From the NCBI RefSeq assembly GCF_900156045.1, contig NZ_FTMX01000002.1, positions 496,001 through 560,000 on the forward strand: a DNA stretch of 64,000 bases, written 5' to 3'. This stretch comes from Peribacillus simplex. GTDB lineage: Bacteria; Bacillota; Bacilli; Bacillales; DSM-1321. Both the position numbers and the translations under genes were made by a program. Below, in pieces: positions 1 to 9,075 of the stretch; position 1 is the first letter of the stretch; each line of letters opens with the position of its first letter. The notes under the pieces are model-generated. The model did not search any database. It was not told where the DNA came from and saw nothing but the letters and a program-made list of their open reading frames with translations.

Positions 1-393
1 TGCGAATACCACAGGGAATGGCGGCAGTTCACGACCCATTTCAGCAATGTGCTCACGGTAGTTATGTCCTACACAAATAATTTTGCCTGGCTTTTGGACA
101 GGTGCCTCAAGCTTGATATTTTCAATTTCATGCACCAATTTATGTCTGAAGGAATCACGATTGTTAATAGCGTAGTCCGCAGCCTTTTTCGCGATGGAAA
201 GGCTTTCATTCCCTCCCTGTAAAAACGCCTCCATTGTTGCAGGGACATAAGCTTCAGCGATTTGTTCACTGCGAAGTTTCCCTTCGCTTTCAAGAAGCGC
301 TTGATAGGCATAGTTCAAGTCAACGATTCCATCATTCGGATAAATTGCACCAATACGTTTAAATCCTTGACTGCTGAAAGTTACTAATTTCAT
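1..393 (-). CDS. Fumarylacetoacetate hydrolase-family protein, N-terminal part (cut by window edge)
   Basis: Reading from ATG at 393 gives 131 codons that run off the left edge, beginning MKLVTFSSQGFKRIGAI. Around residues 107-120 there is a PGKIICVGHNYREH stretch. This is the typical entry into the FAH catalytic domain, whose members cleave or decarboxylate acylpyruvate-type and aromatic-ring-cleavage intermediates with a divalent metal. The metal-binding acidic residues lie outside the window, so activity cannot be judged. A good ribosome site (TAAAGGAGAAT) precedes the start. The gene diverges from an IclR-family regulator across a 392-base gap, so control by that regulator is likely. It differs in sequence from what I recall of B. 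subtilis YisK, so I give no symbol. Confidence 0.85.
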   Translation of the reverse strand, partial: MKLVTFSSQGFKRIGAIYPNDGIVDLNYAYQALLESEGKLRSEQIAEAYVPATMEAFLQGGNESLSIAKKAADYAINNRDSFRHKLVHEIENIKLEAPVQKPGKIICVGHNYREHIAEMGRELPPFPVVFA

Positions 394-785
394 ATTTTCA
401 TTCTCCTTTATTAATCTCGATTTTTTAAAATCAATTTTTAATTGCCACCATCCTAGTTCTGCTGGATTCATTTCACCAACCAGAATTTGAAAGGCAATAC
501 ACCTTATCGATTTTACTTATAGTTAACGTTGTTCACTATTTATATAAATAATAACTTAATTTTCGGAATATTGTCAAGAAAGTATTGCAAATTTTTGTGC
601 AAATGTTATCATCTACACCATTATGAGTACTTCGGAATCAATTTTAAAATCCGCTAAATTCATTTATTTAATAGGAAAGTATATTGATTGCTTCAAGCAG
701 CCGGCGGTTTTTGCTAAATTTCATTTATATTTTACAGATTCTGATATACTAGACCTAAATTAAAACAGATTAGGGAGATTGACTT
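394..785. promoter_or_regulatory. Divergent promoter region between FAH gene and iclR-type gene
   Basis: This 392-base AT-rich gap holds no ORF with a ribosome site. It must carry the promoters of both flanking genes. A TATACT hexamer at 745-750 is a possible -10 for the regulator, but I see no good -35. No convincing palindromic IclR operator was found by eye. Confidence 0.4.
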
Positions 786-1544
786 ATGGAAATCGTAAAA
801 TCCGGTTCGACGATCCAATCATTACAAATAGGGATGAGCATCATAGATTTACTTGCTTCCCAAAGAACTCCTTTAAGATTCTCTGATATTCAGGAATTAA
901 CGGAAATAACGAAAAGTAACCTCTATAAGTATTTGAATACTTTGACTCAGCTTGAGTTGCTATATCGCGATAAGACAACCGGTATGTATCACCTTGGGAG
1001 CAAACTGATTCAATACGGCATGGCAGCGATAGGAAATGAGGATGTCACGAGCAGAATAACTCCTTATTTACAGGAAATCAGCCACCATACTTCTTGCACA
1101 GTCCTTTTTTCCGTTTGGACATACGATGGACCAATCACGGCGAAAATTTGGAATTCCAACCAAAACTTAAACATCGGGGCACAGTTAGGTACGCGGCTTC
1201 CGCCATCATCCTCGTCCGGTAAGGTATTCACTGTTTTTCAGGATCCTTCCTTGACAGCCGAGTGGATTGAGAAAGATCGTAATGTTACAGGCTCGTTCCT
1301 TAAAGACACAGATGAATATCATGAAATTCGGAAATACAAAATAGCTTTTGCCAAAGAGCCTCTTGTACCTTCTGTTTCCTCCATGTCCATTCCGGTTTTT
1401 AATTATAATTCAGAATTGTTGGGAGCGATCACTGCCGTTGGGTTCACCGAAAGCATTCCAGATCATTATGCAGATCCCTTAAGCGGCTATTTAAGAAAGA
1501 GCTGTTTGGAAATCTCGAAAATATTCGGTTATTCCGCTGAATAG
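786..1544 (+). CDS. IclR-family transcriptional regulator
   Basis: The 252-residue protein has the IclR layout. An N-terminal winged helix-turn-helix lies at about residues 12-72 (IIDLLASQRTPLRFSDIQEL, then SNLYKYLNTL). A C-terminal effector domain of about 170 residues contains the LGSKLIQYG linker and the PPSSSSGKVF segment that matches the family's GR..P...T..GK motif. Family members usually repress or activate small catabolic operons in response to organic acids. The start is ATG with a GGGAG site. It sits head-to-head with the FAH-family gene, which is its most likely target. It is followed by a strong hairpin terminator. The ligand cannot be deduced. Confidence 0.9.
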   Translation: MEIVKSGSTIQSLQIGMSIIDLLASQRTPLRFSDIQELTEITKSNLYKYLNTLTQLELLYRDKTTGMYHLGSKLIQYGMAAIGNEDVTSRITPYLQEISHHTSCTVLFSVWTYDGPITAKIWNSNQNLNIGAQLGTRLPPSSSSGKVFTVFQDPSLTAEWIEKDRNVTGSFLKDTDEYHEIRKYKIAFAKEPLVPSVSSMSIPVFNYNSELLGAITAVGFTESIPDHYADPLSGYLRKSCLEISKIFGYSAE

Positions 1545-1547
1545 AAA

Positions 1548-1590
1548 AAAGCAGGAAAAAGGATGGCGATCATTCCTTTTTCCTGCTTTT
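1548..1590 (+). terminator. Rho-independent terminator after iclR-type gene
   Basis: An inverted repeat pairs AAAGCAGGAAAAAGGA with TTCCTTTTTCCTGCTTTT around an eight-base loop, directly after the regulator stop codon. It also lies 8 bases below the end of yjzC on the other strand, so it may serve both. Confidence 0.8.
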
Positions 1591-1597
1591 AGTTGTT

Positions 1598-1777
1598 TCA
1601 TGGCTTCCGCTTATATGTCCAAATCCGGTTATGATTGGACGTTTCAGGAAAAGAATCCCCTGCATCAAGCTTTACCATTTTCGGATTCACTACCGTGCTG
1701 CCCGTTTCACCGATTTCTACGTAGGTCCCATTATTAGGTGCCTTCTGACCTGGCTTAAATTGGCGATTTTGCCCCAT
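1598..1777 (-). CDS. yjzC: YjzC-family small protein
   Basis: This 59-residue, hydrophilic protein begins MGQNRQFKPGQKAPNNG and contains a YVEIGETGS segment, as in the uncharacterised YjzC family. In B. subtilis yjzC lies immediately after argF, and here it is also the next gene after argF on the same strand, which strongly supports the call. I chose ATG at 1777 because AAAGGGGTG lies six bases upstream; the GTG at 1786 is part of that ribosome site. A terminator separates it from argF, so it is probably transcribed on its own. The function is not known. Confidence 0.85.
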   Translation of the reverse strand: MGQNRQFKPGQKAPNNGTYVEIGETGSTVVNPKMVKLDAGDSFPETSNHNRIWTYKRKP

Positions 1778-1875
1778 AGATTTCACCCCTTTTACATGCT
1801 TTCCCCATTATTATTACCAGTATCCTTACATTCATGTCAGAAAAATTAAGAACATGCATGAAAGCGGCTTGAATC

Positions 1876-1908
1876 AAAAAGCGCCTGCTCAGGGAGCAGA
1901 CGTTTTTT
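1876..1908 (-). terminator. Terminator of the arg-car operon
   Basis: On the minus strand, just after the argF stop, CGTCTGCTC pairs with GAGCAGGCG and is followed by a T run. It closes the argCJBD-carAB-argF transcript. Confidence 0.8.
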
Positions 1909-1909
1909 G

Positions 1910-2869
1910 TTATGACATTAAATCCACCAGAACCGCCTTTTGGGCATGCAGACGATTTCCGGCTTGGTGGAAAACGACGGAATTAGGTCCATCGATGACT
2001 TCAGCCGTTACCTCTTCTTCCCTGTGGGCAGGCAGGCAATGCATGAATAAATAATCTTCTTTGGCAAATTTCACAAGTTCACCATTGATTTGATAATCTT
2101 TAAAAGCCTCTAAGCGGATACTATTCTCAATTTCCTGCCCCATGGAGGTCCATACATCGGAATAGACGATATCCGCATCTTTTATGGCTTCCGAAGCTGA
2201 GGTTGTCACCACAATTTCACTGCCAGTCTCTTCTGCCACTTTTTGGGCATAGGCGACGACCTTTTCATCAGGTTTATAGGCCTCAGGACACCCGATGGAA
2301 AAATCCATTCCCATTTTTGCACAGCCTACCATCAATGAATTGGCAACATTATTGCCATCACCGATATAACTCATCTTCAAGCCTTTTAGCTGCCCTTTTA
2401 ATTCGATGATCGTCAAGAAGTCAGCAAGCACCTGACAAGGATGTGCAAGATCTGTCAACCCATTGATGACTGGGATAGAAGCATTTTCTGACAATTCCAG
2501 GATTTTTTCATGCTCGAAGGTACGAATCATGATGCCATCAATGTATTCAGAAAGGACTTTTGCAGTATCGGAAATAGTTTCACCACGTCCAATTTGCAAG
2601 TCATTGCCACTTAGGAACAAAGCATGTCCGCCAAGCTGCATCATGCCTACTTCAAAAGAAACACGGGTACGGGTAGACGATTTTTCAAAGATCATCCCCA
2701 GCGTTTTCCCTTTTAAAGGCGTATATTCTTCACCAGCTTGCAATTTGCCTTTAATGGTCTGCGCTAGCTTTAACAAATCTGCAATTGCAGTTGGTGCAGC
2801 CTCTTTCATGGTCAAAAAATCTTTTCCATTTAAAATCTTCGCTTGTGTCGGTGCCGTCATTGAACTCAT
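1910..2869 (-). CDS. argF: Ornithine carbamoyltransferase
   Basis: The enzyme makes citrulline from ornithine and carbamoyl phosphate in the cytoplasm. The carbamoyl-phosphate motif STRTR is at residues 65-69, HPCQ at 143-146 and the ornithine-site HCLP at 277-280, all intact. The length is 319 residues, normal for the family. The start at 2869 is preferred: its ATG overlaps the carB stop as ATGA and a GGAGTG site lies nine bases upstream, so translation is probably coupled to carB. It is the last gene of the arginine operon, directly after the synthetase that supplies its substrate. Confidence 0.96.
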   Translation of the reverse strand: MSSMTAPTQAKILNGKDFLTMKEAAPTAIADLLKLAQTIKGKLQAGEEYTPLKGKTLGMIFEKSSTRTRVSFEVGMMQLGGHALFLSGNDLQIGRGETISDTAKVLSEYIDGIMIRTFEHEKILELSENASIPVINGLTDLAHPCQVLADFLTIIELKGQLKGLKMSYIGDGNNVANSLMVGCAKMGMDFSIGCPEAYKPDEKVVAYAQKVAEETGSEIVVTTSASEAIKDADIVYSDVWTSMGQEIENSIRLEAFKDYQINGELVKFAKEDYLFMHCLPAHREEEVTAEVIDGPNSVVFHQAGNRLHAQKAVLVDLMS

Positions 2870-5800
2870 ACGTGTGACACTCCTTTCGAATATGGTACAA
2901 GCCATTCCTGAAGCGAGGTAACCCCTGGATCAACATTTTCTACAGATTGTAAATAGGCTTTGAAAGTCTCTTCTTCCGTAAATGCAAGCAGTCGGTATTT
3001 CGCTGCAAGTAACCTTAGCTTCTTATCTTCTTCCGTTGTTCCATATGCCAAAACGACTGCCGCATTTCCTTCATTTAACCATTTATCAAAATCCGAATTC
3101 CCCAATGTCAAACCCGCTTCTTTGATTTGCATTAACAAATCTTCACTTAATTGGACTGATCCTGATTGATAAACACCTGAAGTATGTTTAGCTTTTTGAG
3201 CATGGAATACTTTTGACAACGCTTCATTTACCGTTTCTCCGATGGCGATTCCTTCACCAGTTGATTTCATTTCCGGGCCTACCTTCGAATCAAGTCCGCT
3301 TAGTGCAAATGTAGAGAATACCGGATATTTGACGACTGCATATGGAATTTCTTCCATTAAGCCAGTTTTTTCGAAAACATTCGACAATGAATATTTCCCG
3401 AGCAATATTTTTGTCGCTATTTGCACCAAGGATACATCGGTCACTTTACTGATGATGGGAATTGTCCGGCTGGCACGAGGATTCACTTCCAATACATATA
3501 CACTATTTCCCTCAATCACGAATTGGATGTTCATGAGTCCTTTATAACCAAGTTCCCTAACTAGTTTTTTAGCATAAAGGGTCATTTTATCTTTGATATC
3601 ATCCGTTAAGGATTGAGCTGGCAATAATGCCATGCTATCCCCGGAATGGACGCCTGCTTTCTCTATATGTTCTGCAATGATGGGAATGTATACATCGTTT
3701 CCATCCGCAATCAAATCGATTTCGGCTTCCTTCCCTGGAATATAGGAATCGATCAATACGGGATACACTAGTGCCGCCCCATTTGCGATTCTATTCAATA
3801 AGCTTTCCTTGGAGCGGATGATTTCCATTCCCTGGCCGCCAATTACATAGGATGGGCGTAAGAGCACTGGAAAACCGATTGCCTCTGCACTGGCAATTAA
3901 TTGTTCTTCACCATTAGCCATTGAACCCGGTACATGGGGGATATCCAGTTTTTGAAGGAGCTGATAAAAACGATCACGGTCTTCTAATTGATCAAGTGTA
4001 TCGAATGAAGTACCCAACAAATTGACACCGTATTCTTCCAGGCCTTTTGCCAGGTTTATCGCAGTCTGCCCACCGAATTGGACGATAACATCATCAATAT
4101 CTTCCGCTTCTATTACATTCAGAACATATTCAAGAGTTAAAGGTTCGAAATATAGGCGGTCTGCCGTCGCAAAATCCGTGCTTACCGTTTCTGGGTTATT
4201 ATTGATCATGATCGTTTCGACATTTTCATCCTGGAGTGCATAAACACCGTGAACCGAACAGTAATCAAATTCTATTCCCTGTCCGATGCGGATCGGACCG
4301 CTGCCAATCATCAACACTTTCTTTTTGGCCGTTTTTTTCTGTTCGTTCTCACCAAAATATGTTGAATAGTGATAGTTCGTATGTGATTCGAACTCGGCTG
4401 CACATGTATCGACCGTTTTGTAGGCAGCAGTTACGCCCAGTGATTTCCTGTGTGCTCTCACTTCCATTTCATTTACTTTCCATACGGAAGCAAGATAGCG
4501 ATCTGAAAACCCCTTTTCCTTGTAAGATTGAAGATCTTCCCTTGTTACCTGATCGATTTCCTTAGCTTCAATTTCCAATTCGTTTTGGATCAATGAAGCA
4601 AAGGATTTAAGGAAGAAATAATCTATGGCTGTTGCTTCATGGATTTCTTCAATCGTCACACCTTTTCTAAGCATTTCAAAAATGACAAAGATGCGTTCAT
4701 CAGATTTTTCGGCAAGCTTTCCCCAAAGTTCAGGAACTGTTTTATTTTTCAGAGATGAGAGCTGCAGCCCAATCGTTTTCAATTCCAAAGAATCGACGGC
4801 CTTTTGGACTCCCCCCTCAAAGCTGCGGTGTAAAGCCATCACTTCACCAGTCGCCTTCATCTGTGTTCCCAATTTGCGGTTGGCGGTCGTGAATTTATCG
4901 AATGGCCACCGCGGGAACTTTACAGCTACATAGTCAAGAGCAGGCTCGAAGCTTGAATATGTGCTTTTCGTTACTGGATTGATGAGCTCCGATAAATTGT
5001 AGCCGACAGCGAGCTTTGCAGCTATGCGGGCTATGGGATAACCTGTTGCTTTGGAAGCTAGTGCCGATGAACGGCTGACGCGCGGGTTTACTTCTATTAA
5101 ATAATATTGCTTGCTGTTCGGATCAAGTGCAAATTGAATGTTACAGCCGCCAATGATACCTAAAGCGGAAATGATTTTAATGGAAGCGGCACGCAGCATC
5201 TGAAACTCATCGTCCGATAAAGTCTGTGATGGTGCCACGACGATCGAATCACCTGTATGAATCCCAACCGGATCGATATTTTCCATATTACAGATGGTGA
5301 TGCACGTATTGTTGCCATCTCGCATAACTTCATATTCTACTTCCTTATAACCAGCTATGCTTCTTTCAATCAAGCATTGTGTTATCGGGCTTTCTTGCAG
5401 TCCGCCCCGTACAAGTTCCTTAAAGGTGTCAAGTGAATCAGCAATCCCACCGCCAGTTCCGCCGAGTGTATAAGCGGGACGAACGATGATGGGGAAACCG
5501 ATTTTGTCGGCAAATGCCAACGCTTCTTCAAGTGTATGGACAATTGTACTGTCGGGAACAGGTTCACCTATTTCAAACATCAATTCACGGAACAGTTCAC
5601 GATCCTCCCCTTTTTTGATGGAGTCGATCGGAGTTCCCAATAATTTGACTTTATATTTTTCAAGTACCCCCGCATCATCCAATTGATAAGCAAGATTCAA
5701 TCCTGTTTGACCGCCTAATGTAGCGAGCAGGCCATCCGGCTTTTCTTTGGAAATGATTTTTTCAAGTACATCAACTGTTAGAGGTTCGAAATAGACAGCA

Positions 5801-5985
5801 TCCGCATTCATATCATCAGTCATGATCGTTGCAGGATTGTTGTTGACCAGTATGACTTTATATCCTTCTTCCTTTAAAGCAAGGCAGGCCTGTGTACCTG
5901 CATAATCGAATTCGGCGGCCTGCCCGATGACAATCGGCCCCGAACCAATCACTAAAATGGTCTGTATCGTGTCGTCCTTAGGCAT
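2866..5985 (-). CDS. carB: Carbamoyl-phosphate synthase large subunit, arginine-specific
   Basis: The protein has 1039 residues from the ATG at 5985 (MPKDDTIQTILVIG). It has two homologous ATP-grasp halves. The first carries RPAYTLGGTGGG and the second RPSYVIGGQGME, each the phosphate-binding loop of a synthetase half. It builds carbamoyl phosphate from bicarbonate, two ATP and ammonia delivered by CarA. The C-terminal allosteric domain is short, as in the arginine-dedicated enzyme of Bacillus, which has a separate pyrimidine enzyme elsewhere. The start overlaps the end of carA by eight bases with GGGAG upstream, and the stop overlaps the argF start, so the three genes form a coupled block. 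Confidence 0.96.
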   Translation of the reverse strand: MPKDDTIQTILVIGSGPIVIGQAAEFDYAGTQACLALKEEGYKVILVNNNPATIMTDDMNADAVYFEPLTVDVLEKIISKEKPDGLLATLGGQTGLNLAYQLDDAGVLEKYKVKLLGTPIDSIKKGEDRELFRELMFEIGEPVPDSTIVHTLEEALAFADKIGFPIIVRPAYTLGGTGGGIADSLDTFKELVRGGLQESPITQCLIERSIAGYKEVEYEVMRDGNNTCITICNMENIDPVGIHTGDSIVVAPSQTLSDDEFQMLRAASIKIISALGIIGGCNIQFALDPNSKQYYLIEVNPRVSRSSALASKATGYPIARIAAKLAVGYNLSELINPVTKSTYSSFEPALDYVAVKFPRWPFDKFTTANRKLGTQMKATGEVMALHRSFEGGVQKAVDSLELKTIGLQLSSLKNKTVPELWGKLAEKSDERIFVIFEMLRKGVTIEEIHEATAIDYFFLKSFASLIQNELEIEAKEIDQVTREDLQSYKEKGFSDRYLASVWKVNEMEVRAHRKSLGVTAAYKTVDTCAAEFESHTNYHYSTYFGENEQKKTAKKKVLMIGSGPIRIGQGIEFDYCSVHGVYALQDENVETIMINNNPETVSTDFATADRLYFEPLTLEYVLNVIEAEDIDDVIVQFGGQTAINLAKGLEEYGVNLLGTSFDTLDQLEDRDRFYQLLQKLDIPHVPGSMANGEEQLIASAEAIGFPVLLRPSYVIGGQGMEIIRSKESLLNRIANGAALVYPVLIDSYIPGKEAEIDLIADGNDVYIPIIAEHIEKAGVHSGDSMALLPAQSLTDDIKDKMTLYAKKLVRELGYKGLMNIQFVIEGNSVYVLEVNPRASRTIPIISKVTDVSLVQIATKILLGKYSLSNVFEKTGLMEEIPYAVVKYPVFSTFALSGLDSKVGPEMKSTGEGIAIGETVNEALSKVFHAQKAKHTSGVYQSGSVQLSEDLLMQIKEAGLTLGNSDFDKWLNEGNAAVVLAYGTTEEDKKLRLLAAKYRLLAFTEEETFKAYLQSVENVDPGVTSLQEWLVPYSKGVSHV

Positions 5986-7060
5986 AAGCTTTTTCTCTCC
6001 CGCTATAATCATTTATCATTTGTAAAAAGTCGTTGAATAGTAATGAACTCTCGATAGGTCCTGGATTTGCCTCTGGGTGGTACTGCGTAGTGAAGATTGG
6101 CAAGTCTTCATGCATGAGCCCCTCAACCGTGTTATCATTCACGTTTCTGAATCTCACTTGCAGCGATGTTCCTTGTAAGCTCGGTTCATCAACCTCATAA
6201 CTATGGTTCTGCGAACTCATATACACCCTTTTCGTTTTCAAATCGACCACGGGCTGATTCGCACCGCGATGCCCAAACAGCATTTTTTTGGTATTTCCGC
6301 CTAAGGCAAGGGCCGTTAATTGATGACCGAGGCAAATGCCCATCGTTGGAAAATTCGTAATGATCTTTTTAATGTTTCCTAAAAGGTATTCAAGCTGTTT
6401 TGGATCCCCAGGCCCATTTGAAAGCAAAATTCCATCTGGCTTCAAGTCCCTGATTTGTTCGAATTCAGTATCGAATGGTACGACAGAGACTCGGCAGCCT
6501 TGTTCGACCAATGAATCCAATATGGATTTTTTATAGCCGAAATCCATCATCACCACGTGCTTGTCGCCTTCCCCAAAACACTCGATAACCTTTGTGGATA
6601 CCTCAGCAACGTGGGCTGATAAACCATTCAGGCCGGGTACGACATTGTATTTTTCTTCCGCTGTGATGACTGCCTGCATGGAACCTTCCTGTCTTATATT
6701 CTTAACGACCGCTCTTGTGTCAACATGGCTTAAAAGAGGAATGTTCCACTTGTCTAAATATTCACCAAGTGAATATTTAGCTTGATAATGGGAATGGCTC
6801 ATATTTCCTTCATATACAATCACACCTGCAACATGCGGCTTCTTACTTTCAAAATCATGTTCATTGATTCCATAATTTCCGATCAGCGGGTATGTGAAGA
6901 TGACAATCTGGTCCTTATATGAAGGATCTGTCAACACTTCTTGATATCCGGTCATTCCTGTGAAAAAGACAATCTCTCCAGTGATTGTTTTTTCAGTCGA
7001 TTTAGTCAGCAGTTCCCCTTCAAAGACGGAACCATTCTCTAAATATAGATAGCTTTTCAT
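5978..7060 (-). CDS. carA: Carbamoyl-phosphate synthase small (glutaminase) subunit, arginine-specific
   Basis: This 360-residue subunit hydrolyses glutamine and channels ammonia to CarB. The N-terminal CPSase domain includes FFTGMTGYQEVLTDPSY at about residues 32-48. The C-terminal class I amidotransferase has its nucleophile Cys243 in GICLGHQ and the His328/Glu330 pair in QYHPE, so the triad is complete. ATG at 7060 is chosen because AGAGGTG lies just upstream; the GTG at 7069 is inside that site. It lies 81 bases after argD in the same operon and overlaps carB. Placement among the arg genes marks it as arginine-regulated. Confidence 0.95.
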   Translation of the reverse strand: MKSYLYLENGSVFEGELLTKSTEKTITGEIVFFTGMTGYQEVLTDPSYKDQIVIFTYPLIGNYGINEHDFESKKPHVAGVIVYEGNMSHSHYQAKYSLGEYLDKWNIPLLSHVDTRAVVKNIRQEGSMQAVITAEEKYNVVPGLNGLSAHVAEVSTKVIECFGEGDKHVVMMDFGYKKSILDSLVEQGCRVSVVPFDTEFEQIRDLKPDGILLSNGPGDPKQLEYLLGNIKKIITNFPTMGICLGHQLTALALGGNTKKMLFGHRGANQPVVDLKTKRVYMSSQNHSYEVDEPSLQGTSLQVRFRNVNDNTVEGLMHEDLPIFTTQYHPEANPGPIESSLLFNDFLQMINDYSGREKAYA

Positions 7061-7141
7061 GATCTTCACCTCTTTAGATGATGTATATTTATATATACGA
7101 TAGCATAATTATTCATTTTGTTCCATAAAAATTCAATAAAT

Positions 7142-8293
7142 TTAGATAGTTTGTTTTATTGCCAATACTTTTTTAATTTTGTTTATCGCCATATCGATCT
7201 CCGATTCGGTGACCGTCAGGGATGGGAGTAAACGAAGCACTTTAGGACCGGCACTCAATACAAGTAAGCCCTCTTCTTGCAGTTCCATTAAAAACACCTG
7301 GACATCTTGTTTACATTCAATTCCGACCATCATTCCCAGACCGCGGATCTCTTTCACTTCTTCCATGTCCTTCAATGCTTTTGCCAATTCGCTCTCAAGG
7401 TATTCAGCCTTTTTAACGGTTTCTTGTAAAAACCCTGATTGGAAAATTTCCTTTAACACGGCTTCGGCCGCTGAGACACTAACGGGATTACCTCCAAAAG
7501 TGGATCCATGACTCCCAGGGTTAAAGAACTCAGACAGCGCTTCCTTCCCAATCATCGCCCCGATTGGCAAGCCATTTCCCAGCCCCTTTGCTGAAGTGAT
7601 GATGTCCGGTTGGATATTGAAATGTTGGAATGCAAATGGTTTCCCTGTACGCCCTATTCCAGTCTGAATTTCATCTATGATAAGGAGAGCTCCTTGTTCT
7701 TGGCATTTAGTTTGAATCGTATCCAGATATGATTGCTGTACAACATGGATACCGCCTTCTCCTTGAACAATTTCAATCATTACAGCTGCCGTATTTTCAT
7801 CGATGGCCGCTGTCATTGCATCATTATCATTAAAAGGAACATATTCGAACGAAGCTAGCATCGGTCCGAAACCAGTCTTGATTTTTTCTTGCCCCGTTGC
7901 AGCCATCGTTGCAAACGTACGGCCGTGGAAAGACTGCTGACATGTGACAATTTTGCTTTTCCCGGTAGCTTTACGGGCTAGTTTGATAGCTGCCTCATTC
8001 GCCTCGGCACCGCTGTTGGCAAAGAACACCTGATTTAAACCAGAGGCATCAGCCAGCATTTTTGCCGTCTGTTCCTGTAGGGAACTTTGAAACATGTTCG
8101 ATACATGCCAATATTTATTAAGCTGTTCCGTGATGGCCGATTTTACCAACTCATGACAATGTCCAAGATTCAAAACCCCGATTCCGGATGTGAAATCAAG
8201 ATACTCTTTACCTGCTGTACTCGTAATCTTCAATCCTGACGCTGTTTTTGGCTCAATGTTCCACCTTGCATATGTTGGAAATAAATTACTCAT
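7142..8293 (-). CDS. argD: Acetylornithine aminotransferase
   Basis: This class III PLP-dependent aminotransferase of 383 residues converts N-acetylglutamate semialdehyde to N-acetylornithine. The cofactor lysine is Lys236 in TSAKGLGNGLP. The Asp of IIDEIQTGIGRTG (about residue 207) contacts the pyridine ring, and NSGAEANE at 93-100 binds phosphate. The start ATG overlaps the argB stop (ATGA), which implies coupling. After the stop there are 81 bases before carA with no terminator, so the transcript continues. Confidence 0.95.
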   Translation of the reverse strand: MSNLFPTYARWNIEPKTASGLKITSTAGKEYLDFTSGIGVLNLGHCHELVKSAITEQLNKYWHVSNMFQSSLQEQTAKMLADASGLNQVFFANSGAEANEAAIKLARKATGKSKIVTCQQSFHGRTFATMAATGQEKIKTGFGPMLASFEYVPFNDNDAMTAAIDENTAAVMIEIVQGEGGIHVVQQSYLDTIQTKCQEQGALLIIDEIQTGIGRTGKPFAFQHFNIQPDIITSAKGLGNGLPIGAMIGKEALSEFFNPGSHGSTFGGNPVSVSAAEAVLKEIFQSGFLQETVKKAEYLESELAKALKDMEEVKEIRGLGMMVGIECKQDVQVFLMELQEEGLLVLSAGPKVLRLLPSLTVTESEIDMAINKIKKVLAIKQTI

Positions 8294-9063
8294 TGAAATA
8301 CCCCTTCTTCCTGAAGAAATTTCGTACCGATGAATTGTCCGTCTTGATAAAAATGATCTTTCCCACTAACGATCATCACTTCTTCAATCCCTTTATTCAG
8401 CACCGACAGCGCTGTAGTGACTTTCGGGATCATTCCCCCATGGATGCTTCCATCATTTATTAAGTTCTTCGTTTCCGTTTCATTCAATCTCTCAATGATC
8501 TGCCCATTTTTCAAGACCCCTTTAACATCGGTCACAAATAAACACATAGCAGCCGATAATGCCTTCGCTACAGACCCTGCAGCCATATCGGCATTCACAT
8601 TTAATTTAGTGCCTTCTTCGGTAGTTGAAATGGGCGTCAATACCGGACAATAACCTTTTTCGAATAAAAGTCCGAATAATTCCGTATTGACTTGTTGTAT
8701 CTCACCAACAGCTCCAAGTTTCTGTTCATCGATATAATCACCTGTAAGAATTCCACCGTCAGAGCCATTTAAACCGATTGCCTTGATGCCATGTGATTCC
8801 AATTTATGAACGAGGCTGCGGTTCGATTTGCCTGCCAGCATAAGTTCCACAATTTCCAGCACTTCTGTAGTCGTTTTTCTTAAACCATCTTCAAATACTG
8901 GTTCAATTTCAAATTTTTCAAGCATTGAATTTATATCAGGTCCGCCTCCATGCACAAAGACAATATGGTACCCACGGTTTTGTAACTCTTTAACACTACT
9001 GAAAAACGACTCCGATAACTCATTAATGATGCTGCCGCCACACTTTACGACTAATATATCCAT
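8290..9063 (-). CDS. argB: Acetylglutamate kinase
   Basis: This amino-acid kinase family protein of 257 residues phosphorylates N-acetylglutamate. The ATP-site KCGG is at residues 7-10, with the FVHGGGPDIN glycine loop at about 39-48 and the substrate-contact segment around NVNADMAAG. ATG at 9063 is chosen because AAGAGGTG precedes it at normal spacing; an upstream GTG is part of that site. It lies 12 bases after argJ and overlaps argD. Confidence 0.95.
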   Translation of the reverse strand: MDILVVKCGGSIINELSESFFSSVKELQNRGYHIVFVHGGGPDINSMLEKFEIEPVFEDGLRKTTTEVLEIVELMLAGKSNRSLVHKLESHGIKAIGLNGSDGGILTGDYIDEQKLGAVGEIQQVNTELFGLLFEKGYCPVLTPISTTEEGTKLNVNADMAAGSVAKALSAAMCLFVTDVKGVLKNGQIIERLNETETKNLINDGSIHGGMIPKVTTALSVLNKGIEEVMIVSGKDHFYQDGQFIGTKFLQEEGVFQ

Positions 9064-9075
9064 ACTTTTCACCTC